A stretch of DNA of 64,000 bases from Astrocystis sublimbata (taxonomy: Eukaryota; Ascomycota; Sordariomycetes; Xylariales; Xylariaceae), in NCBI GenBank assembly GCA_022453515.1, contig JAJNNY010000039.1, positions 286,060 through 350,059 on the forward strand, written 5' to 3'. A program made the translations under genes and the position numbers. Shown here piece by piece: positions 35,250 through 44,429 of the stretch. Each line of letters opens with the position of its first letter. The first letter of the stretch is position 1. The notes beneath the pieces are model-generated. The model made no database searches. It saw nothing but the letters and a program-made list of their open reading frames with translations, and was not told where the DNA came from.

Positions 35250-36473
35250 ATGGACATCGATATTCAATTGCCATCCGATGCCACTCAGCGCCGGCGACAA
35301 CAGAACCGCATCGCACAGCGCAAGTTTCGTGGTAAGTCGTTTATGTCCCCCCCCCCCCCCCCCCCCCCCCCCTTCGCCATCGCCAGTCTGTCCCAAGTCC
35401 GTCAATCGGTGATGCTCGCTCACAAGGCGAGGAACAGAGAAAAAAGAACAGCAGCGGGCTGCCCAGCAATTCACATCAACTCCGTCGACGCCGCCCCCCT
35501 GGCCAGCAAGCCCGGCCCGGCTTCTGCCCAGGGCTCTATCGCCCTGCCTCCAACCTCGCTATACTACCAGCATCGAGAGATCCCAAACCCTCCCCCTGCC
35601 GAATCCTTCGTACCAAGCGCCATGTCGACTCTAGCCCCGAGCGACTTCATGGCTGCCCCGGCTGCCCCGGCCTCCAACCCACGTTTCGCAGGCTCCGGAT
35701 ACTCCGATTCCGGCATGAGCTTAGACAACGTCGACTTATGGGATGTAGCCACTATACAAGAATTCTTGTCGCAGGGTGTTAAATCACCACAGCTCACCAC
35801 CGTTCGCCAGGCTCTGTCCCCGCCCATGAGTGATGGCCACTTGTCCGCTACTGCATCCTGTAACGGGCTAAGTGACGGCCCATTTCGCGACGTGTCGAGG
35901 CACGCTATGCTATCGAGCGCAACCACCACCCCACCGCCGCTCGACAGTGATGTGTCGTCAACACGTTCTCGCTCACAATCGAACGAGGTCTCCGCATCGA
36001 ATCCTGTAGCCCCGGAGGCAAGATGGCAGAGTGCCTTACATATCGCCGCGCAAAACGGCCATGAGCGAATCCTAAGCGCTCTCATAGGGCGCGACGTAGA
36101 CTGCAACGAGAAAGACAGCGACGGTCGCACCGCACTAGTCCACGCCGTCGTTCAAGATCACGAGGCCATCGCCCTAGTCCTGCTAGGCCACGGCGCCCGC
36201 GTAGATGAGACAGACCGCCAGCAGCGATCGCCACTCCATTACGCCGTACTACATCAGCGCGAGAACATGCTCAAACTACTGCTACAGCACTACAAGAATG
36301 ATCCGCACCGCTTCGATGTGAATGCCGTGGATGAATCGGGGTGGACGCCACTGCATATTGCGATTCACAAGGGCTTCGAGGCCGGCGTCGATATGTTGCT
36401 GCAATGCGGCGCTGACATCCACAAGAAAGCTCGCTTCTGCCCTTTCACTGCCAAAGTGGCGCCGCATTCCTAA
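35250..36473 (+). CDS. bANK (TOXE-like) transcription regulator: bZIP basic region plus ankyrin repeats (left copy)
   Basis: A nuclear regulator with a bZIP-type basic region near residues 10-27 (RRRQQNRIAQRKFR, the N-x2-A-Q-x2-F-R signature). It lacks an obvious leucine zipper and has about four C-terminal ankyrin repeats (SALHIAAQNGH, ALVHAVVQDH, SPLHYAVLHQ, TPLHIAIHKGF). This architecture defines the small bANK family, whose known member TOXE activates the HC-toxin genes of Cochliobolus carbonum. The favoured model has exons 35250-35331 and 35398-36473 (385 aa). The intron begins GTAAGT and holds a run of 26 C. With 26 C the unspliced frame is also open; with the 25 of the other arm it is not. 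The last repeat is cut short. Position next to the PKS suggests it controls the cluster. Confidence 0.8.
   Translation: MDIDIQLPSDATQRRRQQNRIAQRKFRGKSFMSPPPPPPPPFAIASLSQVRQSVMLAHKARNREKRTAAGCPAIHINSVDAAPLASKPGPASAQGSIALPPTSLYYQHREIPNPPPAESFVPSAMSTLAPSDFMAAPAAPASNPRFAGSGYSDSGMSLDNVDLWDVATIQEFLSQGVKSPQLTTVRQALSPPMSDGHLSATASCNGLSDGPFRDVSRHAMLSSATTTPPPLDSDVSSTRSRSQSNEVSASNPVAPEARWQSALHIAAQNGHERILSALIGRDVDCNEKDSDGRTALVHAVVQDHEAIALVLLGHGARVDETDRQQRSPLHYAVLHQRENMLKLLLQHYKNDPHRFDVNAVDESGWTPLHIAIHKGFEAGVDMLLQCGADIHKKARFCPFTAKVAPHS
35347..35372 (+). repeat. Poly(C) tract, 26 bases, inside bANK intron (left)
   Basis: Twenty-six C residues shortly after a GTAAGT donor; the mirror tract has 25. Confidence 0.9.
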
Positions 36474-36950
36474 CGGGACCTCGCAACACGGCAAGGGGGA
36501 AACAATACAGATGTAAGGCGTGCATTCTCTGAAACGGGACACACGCCTGTTCACCACCCACGCAGCTGCGATACAGTCGCCGGAATTTGCCTTTGCCGCA
36601 TGGTTTGGGTGATGGTGAGTGATACGAGTCGTAACAAAGCAACCCATTTTTGCGAGCTCCAGCATCGACCAGCTGCATGATGCGAGCATCCCAAACGAAG
36701 CGGCCGATAACGTTCAATCTGCTGAGATGGCGGCGGTTGTTGCTTGACCCCTGTTTGTTGAGTTAACATGATGGAATCATGACTCAGCACAGTTATGTCA
36801 TGCGGCATGGAGGGCCGCTGTACATTCGTCTTATACTATGATGTGAACTAGGTTATTGCCTATAGACCTCGCGTGACCCGAGACTGAAAGGCCCAAGGAC
36901 GCCGTGGCTATGCTGCGAAAAGGCGATAAACACGTCTGGGGCAAGATACC
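36474..36950. other. 3' flank of bANK gene, left arm
   Basis: The open frames here are overlaps of the bANK region on the other strand. No gene is called. One arm difference (CC versus C) lies at 36867. Confidence 0.45.
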
Positions 36951-37018
36951 GGGGTGGACGCCACTACATTGTGTTACTGCAATGTGGCGCTGATATTCAT
37001 AAGGAAGCTCGCTTCTGG
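36951..37018 (+). pseudogene. Relic copy of the last ankyrin repeat (left)
   Basis: This segment repeats the sequence around 36338-36440 (GWTPLH ... LLQCGADIH ... ARF) with an internal deletion of about 30 bases. Most base differences are C-to-T transitions. It looks like a RIP-marked fragment of an ankyrin gene and is not expressed as part of the bANK protein. Confidence 0.6.
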
Positions 37019-37236
37019 CAGGGTTTCCAGGCCTTTATTGTCGGCTCTACTATGCTAAAACCTAAGCCAAAAGCCCCTGCTTGGCTAACTGAAATGGACC
37101 GTTCCTGCTACTAAGACGATCAACACCTTCCCTCCCCTCTCGGAATGCTAGCCAGCCACCTGTTATAGTCGCGAAGCGTATAACGCTAAATCTGACGGGC
37201 TATGCCGTGGAGTACAACTTATCGACCACAGGTGGA

Positions 37237-38100
37237 TTACTCTATATCTTCTGGAACACTACCCTCGCCATGGAGCTCGAAGAATCTTTTGACAGTCCAG
37301 TCGAAGACATGATCATACTCGAAACCCTCGGACCTAAAGCGATTGCGAAATAGGTTGCGAAGATACCGATAGTTAGGCTTGTCCCTAGCATCCACTGATC
37401 GCGTGTAGTTGATATATTTGGCAAACTCAATAAGCAGCAAGCCATCACAAAGTTCTTCGCCTAACAAGCTCATTTTCATTTCTTTTATAAGATCAAGTTC
37501 TTCGTCATTTATTACAGCCCTTAAGCCTTGCCATGGTAGAGACCCACGAGCAAAATATATAAACATATACCCTAGGGATTCCAGGTCATCGCTCCACGAT
37601 TGGTCTTCGACTCTGTTAGAAACGACATAGTTATAACGAAGTCTTCGGGGGTGCTTACGGAGACCTTAGTGATTTTTTATAGTAGCGTAACAAGTAGTAC
37701 CGCCAACGGGGAGGCCCCGGAGGCGTAAGTACCGCTCCTCACTAGAGAACTCTTTAGCCACGCCAAAGTTAATAGTATATATAATGTTCCCCTGCCTACC
37801 GGTGCCTAGTAAGAAATTGTCTAGCTTAATATTACGATAGATATAGCGCCGGTAGATTTGCTTGATCCGGTAGATAGCTTGGTTAGCGATAAAAAGAATA
37901 GTTTTAAGCGAGAATCTTCTGTTATAATAGTTAAAAAGGTCCTCGAGTAATAGCCCCAAAAGTTCAAGCACGAGCACATTATAGTCCTCTACCTCTCGTT
38001 CGTAATAGTATACCAACGGAATCCCCACCTTCCCAGCTAGCTCTCGGTATATCTCTTCCTTACTATCACGAACCAACAGGAAACGACCTGTCGGGAAGGC
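37237..38100 (-). pseudogene. CK1-type protein kinase pseudogene, N-terminally truncated (left)
   Basis: The frame reads as a casein-kinase-1-like catalytic domain from just after the ATP-binding lysine: GKVGIPLVYYY, LLGLLLEDLFNYYNRRFSLKT, then DDLESLGYMFIYF, GSLPWQGL and the C-lobe to TVKRFFELHG. The glycine loop and ATP lysine are absent because the frame begins abruptly at about 38100, at the border of the AT-rich core. There is an in-frame stop at 37666-37668. The catalytic HRD is YRN and DFG is NFG, each explained by single C-to-T or G-to-A changes. It cannot be an active kinase. These changes are identical on the other arm. Confidence 0.82.
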
Positions 38101-39051
38101 CTAGTGAGGGCAGATAGTTATGCCTAAGCGGGTAGGCGCGGAGCTGGGAGGACAAGCCAACGTAAAGCGCCAAGAGATAAGTCACGTAACAGGATTACTA
38201 GATCACGTTAGTAAGCCAGTGAGCCTGGATCACTAGCTTACGCTAGTAAGCTAATAAGCTAAAATAGTTTACTAGATTATATAAGTAAGCTAGTAAGTAA
38301 AGTAATTATAAAAAAAAAAAATACTATATAGTTTTAATAATATTTTATATATTTAGTTTTTATTTATTTTATTATTAATTTAAATATATTAATAGTTTTT
38401 AAAATAGGAATAACTTTTTAATAATTTAATAATAATATTTTTATATTATTAGTAATTTTTTATTATAAATTTAGTTTTTATTTTAGAAATATAAAACTTA
38501 TTAACTTATTTATTTTTATATTTAATATAATAATAACTAATTATATATTTAAATAGTTTTACTTAGTTTATTTTATAGCTTAACTAATAAAACTATTTAA
38601 AATATAATAATATTTTATTTATAAATTAATATAAAATAAAATAAGGTTTAATAAGTTTATATTTCTAAAATAAAAATAAATTTATAATAAAAAATTACTA
38701 ATTATAAAATATTATTTATTAAATTATTAAAAAGTTATTCCTATTTTAAAAACTATTAATATATTTAAATTAAATAATAAAATAAATAAAAACTAAATAT
38801 ATAAAAATATTATTAAAACTATATAGTATTTTTTTTTTTTATATAATTACTTTACTTACTAGCTTACTTATATAATCTAGTAAACTATTTTAGCTTATTA
38901 GCTTACTAGCGTAAGCTAGTGATCCAGGCTCACTGGCTTACTAACGTGATCTAGTAATCCTGTTACGTGACTTATCTCTTGGCGCTTTACGTTGGCTTGT
39001 CCTCCCAGCTCCGCGCCTACCCGCTTAGGCATAACTATCTGCCCTCACTAG
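38101..39051. repeat. Palindrome centre: extremely AT-rich, imperfect hairpin core
   Basis: The axis lies near 38576. Bases about 38255-38895 are almost only A and T. The two halves still mirror each other at their outer ends, but small gaps accumulate inward and the innermost 80-100 bases on each side are only loosely complementary. The flanks carry degenerate AGTAAGCTAGT-like repeats. No telomeric repeat is present. It looks like a RIP-degraded repeat used as a hinge. Confidence 0.85.
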
Positions 39052-39915
39052 GCCTTCCCGACAGGTCGTTTCCTGTTGGTTCGTGATAGTAAGGAAGAGA
39101 TATACCGAGAGCTAGCTGGGAAGGTGGGGATTCCGTTGGTATACTATTACGAACGAGAGGTAGAGGACTATAATGTGCTCGTGCTTGAACTTTTGGGGCT
39201 ATTACTCGAGGACCTTTTTAACTATTATAACAGAAGATTCTCGCTTAAAACTATTCTTTTTATCGCTAACCAAGCTATCTACCGGATCAAGCAAATCTAC
39301 CGGCGCTATATCTATCGTAATATTAAGCTAGACAATTTCTTACTAGGCACCGGTAGGCAGGGGAACATTATATATACTATTAACTTTGGCGTGGCTAAAG
39401 AGTTCTCTAGTGAGGAGCGGTACTTACGCCTCCGGGGCCTCCCCGTTGGCGGTACTACTTGTTACGCTACTATAAAAAATCACTAAGGTCTCCGTAAGCA
39501 CCCCCGAAGACTTCGTTATAACTATGTCGTTTCTAACAGAGTCGAAGACCAATCGTGGAGCGATGACCTGGAATCCCTAGGGTATATGTTTATATATTTT
39601 GCTCGTGGGTCTCTACCATGGCAAGGCTTAAGGGCTGTAATAAATGACGAAGAACTTGATCTTATAAAAGAAATGAAAATGAGCTTGTTAGGCGAAGAAC
39701 TTTGTGATGGCTTGCTGCTTATTGAGTTTGCCAAATATATCAACTACACGCGATCAGTGGATGCTAGGGACAAGCCTAACTATCGGTATCTTCGCAACCT
39801 ATTTCGCAATCGCTTTAGGTCCGAGGGTTTCGAGTATGATCATGTCTTCGACTGGACTGTCAAAAGATTCTTCGAGCTCCATGGCGAGGGTAGTGTTCCA
39901 GAAGATATAGAGTAA
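39052..39915 (+). pseudogene. CK1-type protein kinase pseudogene, N-terminally truncated (right)
   Basis: Mirror of 37237-38100 with the same truncation, the same stop (39484-39486) and the same YRN and NFG replacements at the catalytic motifs. Its truncated N-terminus faces the AT-rich core. Confidence 0.82.
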
Positions 39916-40677
39916 TCCACCTGTGGTCGATAAGTTGTACTCCACGGCATAGCCCGTCAGATTTAGCGTTATACGCTTCGCGACTATAACAGGTGGCTGG
40001 CTAGCATTCCGAGAGGGGAGGGAAGGTGTTGATCGTCTTAGTAGCAGGAACGGTCCATTTCAGTTAGCCAAGCAGGGGCTTTTGGCTTAGGTTTTAGCAT
40101 AGTAGAGCCGACAATAAAGGCCTGGAAACCCTGCCAGAAGCGAGCTTCCTTATGAATATCAGCGCCACATTGCAGTAACACAATGTAGTGGCGTCCACCC
40201 CGGTATCTTGCCCCAGACGTGTTTATCGCCTTTTCGCAGCATAGCCACGGCGTCCTTGGGCCTTTCAGTCTCGGGTCACGCGAGTCTATAGGCAATAACC
40301 TAGTTCACATCATAGTATAAGACGAATGTACAGCGGCCCTCCATGCCGCATGACATAACTGTGCTGAGTCATGATTCCATCATGTTAACTCAACAAACAG
40401 GGGTCAAGCAACAACCGCCGCCATCTCAGCAGATTGAACGTTATCGGCCGCTTCGTTTGGGATGCTCGCATCATGCAGCTGGTCGATGCTGGAGCTCGCA
40501 AAAATGGGTTGCTTTGTTACGACTCGTATCACTCACCATCACCCAAACCATGCGGCAAAGGCAAATTCCGGCGACTGTATCGCAGCTGCGTGGGTGGTGA
40601 ACAGGCGTGTGTCCCGTTTCAGAGAATGCACGCCTTACATCTGTATTGTTTCCCCCTTGCCGTGTTGCGAGGTCCCG
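39916..40677. other. Intergenic region, right arm (mirror of 36474-37236)
   Basis: Apart from the ankyrin relic no gene or RNA is seen. Confidence 0.45.
40135..40202 (-). pseudogene. Relic copy of the last ankyrin repeat (right)
   Basis: Mirror of 36951-37018; same internal deletion and transition-rich differences from the bANK gene. Confidence 0.55.
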
Positions 40678-41900
40678 TTAGGAATGCGGCGCCACTTTGG
40701 CAGTGAAAGGGCAGAAGCGAGCTTTCTTGTGGATGTCAGCGCCGCATTGCAGCAACATATCGACGCCGGCCTCGAAGCCCTTGTGAATCGCAATATGCAG
40801 TGGCGTCCACCCCGATTCATCCACGGCATTCACATCGAAGCGGTGCGGATCATTCTTGTAGTGCTGTAGCAGTAGTTTGAGCATGTTCTCGCGCTGATGT
40901 AGTACGGCGTAATGGAGTGGCGATCGCTGCTGGCGGTCTGTCTCATCTACGCGGGCGCCGTGGCCTAGCAGGACTAGGGCGATGGCCTCGTGATCTTGAA
41001 CGACGGCGTGGACTAGTGCGGTGCGACCGTCGCTGTCTTTCTCGTTGCAGTCTACGTCGCGCCCTATGAGAGCGCTTAGGATTCGCTCATGGCCGTTTTG
41101 CGCGGCGATATGTAAGGCACTCTGCCATCTTGCCTCCGGGGCTACAGGATTCGATGCGGAGACCTCGTTCGATTGTGAGCGAGAACGTGTTGACGACACA
41201 TCACTGTCGAGCGGCGGTGGGGTGGTGGTTGCGCTCGATAGCATAGCGTGCCTCGACACGTCGCGAAATGGGCCGTCACTTAGCCCGTTACAGGATGCAG
41301 TAGCGGACAAGTGGCCATCACTCATGGGCGGGGACAGAGCCTGGCGAACGGTGGTGAGCTGTGGTGATTTAACACCCTGCGACAAGAATTCTTGTATAGT
41401 GGCTACATCCCATAAGTCGACGTTGTCTAAGCTCATGCCGGAATCGGAGTATCCGGAGCCTGCGAAACGTGGGTTGGAGGCCGGGGCAGCCGGGGCAGCC
41501 ATGAAGTCGCTCGGGGCTAGAGTCGACATGGCGCTTGGTACGAAGGATTCGGCAGGGGGAGGGTTTGGGATCTCTCGATGCTGGTAGTATAGCGAGGTTG
41601 GAGGCAGGGCGATAGAGCCCTGGGCAGAAGCCGGGCCGGGCTTGCTGGCCAGGGGGGCGGCGTCGACGGAGTTGATGTGAATTGCTGGGCAGCCCGCTGC
41701 TGTTCTTTTTTCTCTGTTCCTCGCCTTGTGAGCGAGCATCACCGATTGACGGACTTGGGACAGACTGGCGATGGCGAAGGGGGGGGGGGGGGGGGGGGGG
41801 GGGACATAAACGACTTACCACGAAACTTGCGCTGTGCGATGCGGTTCTGTTGTCGCCGGCGCTGAGTGGCATCGGATGGCAATTGAATATCGATGTCCAT
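40678..41900 (-). CDS. bANK (TOXE-like) transcription regulator (right copy)
   Basis: Same basic region and ankyrin repeats as the copy at 35250-36473. The poly(G) tract at 41779-41803 (25 bases, C on the coding strand) is one base shorter, so the unspliced frame is closed and a protein requires removal of the intron that carries the tract. This favours the two-exon model (about 41819-41900 and 40678-41752). Confidence 0.8.
41779..41803 (-). repeat. Poly(G) tract, 25 bases (right bANK intron)
   Basis: Mirror of the 26-base C tract in the left arm, one base shorter. Confidence 0.9.
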
Positions 41901-42294
41901 TGCTGGTCTGGTTGGGTCATCCAACCATCAATCGACTTGTCTATCACACGGCTATCTGTCTTTCGGATGGAAATCTGACAGCATCGATGCTTGAACGTCG
42001 GGACAGGCAGTGTTGCGGAATGGACTCGATATTGATGCGACAGTAGTTGTAGTCATGTATTGGCACTTGTACGGAACGGACGTCCTGCATTCCATCGTGG
42101 CTTTCTCTCCTTGTCCTGAGTAAGTCGGTATGTAAGCGACAAGATGGGACGATGGGACAATGCGGCTGTTGGCGCTCCTTGAGGTTAGCTGTATGGGGGT
42201 CCAGTAGCGCCACCGACGTCGTGGCATGTGGACTAGGAGTCAGCAGTACTTGGGGGCCATCACTTTATTCACCTCGGCTTGCAGGCCAATCTGT

Positions 42295-42430
42295 AGTTGT
42301 ATGTATAAACTTGCTCTGTAACTGTACGTATAGGCACACCACTCCATAGGTAGCCGTATGCATATATTACTCGACAGTCGTATATACAGATCACGCTGCA
42401 GCCGTATGTGAATACCACCATGCAGTCGTA
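42295..42430 (-). repeat. Degenerate 24-base periodic array (right)
   Basis: Mirror of 34720-34855, identical in sequence as far as I can read. Confidence 0.5.
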
Positions 42431-42579
42431 CGAATCTATCCAGACAGACTCTATAGTCGCGTGCGTATACGTCCCGCGTTTTCCGTTGTTGGGTTCAACG
42501 GCCAGTAGCGCTTATGAACAGCCTGACGAGGTCTTGTTTATGCTCAGTCCCATAGCCTCCCTGCTAGCGGAGGAAGCTA

Positions 42580-42807
42580 CAGGCCACCAGGATAATAATG
42601 GTTAGCTCGACGCCAAAGACTTGTACTGTTAGGAGATTTTTGGTCCTCTTTTCTCTTTTGGTATGATACTGCGAAAGGTTTATCCACTTAGTACTCAACC
42701 GGGGCTTGAATGTCGCAAAAACGACTGCATAACAGCCTTGTGAACAGCAGTACTCCTGCTATTCTGATATCTGGCGTTGAGCTAACTATCATCATCCTGG
42801 TGACTTG
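42580..42807. mobile_element. TA-flanked MITE-like element (right copy)
   Basis: Mirror of 34343-34570, with the same transition-only differences between its terminal inverted repeats. Confidence 0.55.
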
Positions 42808-42808
42808 T

Positions 42809-44429
42809 ATCTTAACCGAGATCTATGCTATCTCGGAATGATCGGGACAGATCGACAGAGTACTTACTACTGTTATGTCTGTAGCTCCTTGTACGAAGTA
42901 TGGGCTCCGAGGGGCCCAAAACACATTCAAGTTAAGGTACTGGAGCTTCAGATTTCAGCTGGCTGCAGATTCCATGGCTAGCGTCTCTTGGCGTTTTGGT
43001 CCCGAGCATGCCGAGTTCACGGTCACATACTGGGCTATGAACTAATGCGAAAGGAGCAAGAAATCAGCCCGGATTGCGGAGAATAGCCCTCTTTCAGGCA
43101 CTTTCTACAAACGCTTGAGTTTACTTTGAGGCCTAGCTTATGAACAAAGCACCAACAACGTAAGTTTTAGTATTTGCATACAAATTGGTTTCGTTTAGTT
43201 GAAACATGTTTTTCTTTCTAGAGAATTTAGATTTGAATACATCGCCGCGGTAGGCGAGGAAGGTAAATCTATATCTGCCCACTTGCCTTTTATAGCCCTA
43301 GTTTAGCGTTTGAGCAGTGGCGTCGCTTTACTACCAATCATAAATAGCCGATTCACCTTGTTTATTCCTGGTTTACAGTCCGAGTACGCGGCCTATGCAA
43401 CAGCGGAGCGACGAGAGTGAGAACGTCAATTGACTATGGCATTTTCATATCTTATCTCTGCCCAATTACATTTATTTCGTATATATGATCGATAGCCAAA
43501 CATAAGGCAAGCGACTATCCACGACTCAGGTAACTATCCGAGATTCTGCATTCCCGAATCACATCAACACATACCAAATCATGTACCGGTATGTGCGCCA
43601 TGAGCGGCTCCAGAGCGGAATCCGCCATGCAGTTGGCGTACACTGCCGCACCGCCGGACACTGACTAACAAAGCACGGGCCGTTCGTCGGTATTACAGGC
43701 TTGAGCCGCCCAGCTAGGCAGCCCAAGTAAAGTGTTCATGCATAATTATCCAATTGGCTGTTGTCCGCATGACGTCGCTCGAACTTCAGACTGCTAACCT
43801 ACCAACATAGGTACGTAATGCGAGTTGTAGCGAGCTACCATATAATGCTGAAGCGAATCGAACTAAATCCCACTATATTCTCACGGCATTCTGCTGTTGT
43901 AACTTGGGCAACTTTGAACCCACCCCGACGTTACATTGCCATGATTCATGACAGTTTAACTCTCCGCTTGTCCAAGGAGTGACAGAAATAAACAGTGGCG
44001 TCGGGAGAGGCTGGGCTATCGTTCCGCCTCAAGCGCCTAGGTAGACAAGTCTAAGTAGGTAGTAAGATAGCCTTCCCCGCCCTCCCTCGCTAATATCTTT
44101 CAGACCTGCCGTTGCCGGCCTGCTAGGATGATGCAACGAGAGAAAAGATGTCGACATCTTTTGATTCAGATATGAAGACGCAACACACTGTTGTTTGGCG
44201 CAGTATTCTGACGGTGGAGATATGGAAACGAGAGCATTTCTCTTACTACCTAGGTATGGCAAGCTATGGCCGCATTAATACTGAAAGACCAGCCCAGCCC
44301 TGGCGTGACAATGCATGCAAAGTACAGCTAATGTAGGCGAGCTGATGCAGGAGGCTGCCTGCCTTGGATCCCGGAGCAGCTAGGGGCCTATGGCGACAGG
44401 ACATCCTGAACCCATCATATCTATAACCG
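42809..44429. other. Intergenic region, right arm (mirror of 32721-34341)
   Basis: No convincing gene; the same CCTAGG-centred palindromes occur. Confidence 0.45.

Larger units (their letters stand above)
13203..38575 (+). repeat. Left arm of a giant inverted repeat (about 25.4 kb)
   Basis: Every gene and spacer from 13,203 to 38,575 reappears in reverse complement from 38,577 to 63,942. Mirror sums are 77,146 at 13,202, 77,148 from about 13.9 to 28.4 kb, 77,147-77,150 across the PKS, and 77,151-77,152 near the axis. Outside the AT-rich core I found only one-base homopolymer length differences: about 13475 and 13481, 28510, 30958, 31284, 31589, 32217, 32281, 35347-35372 and 36867. No substitution was seen in the translated genes. 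The arms meet without a unique spacer. Confidence 0.95.

Noticed and set aside
38255..38895. Telomere-telomere or centromere fusion at the axis
   Set aside because: No TTAGGG-type repeats are present on either side, and about 0.6 kb of AT-rich sequence is too short to argue for a centromere.
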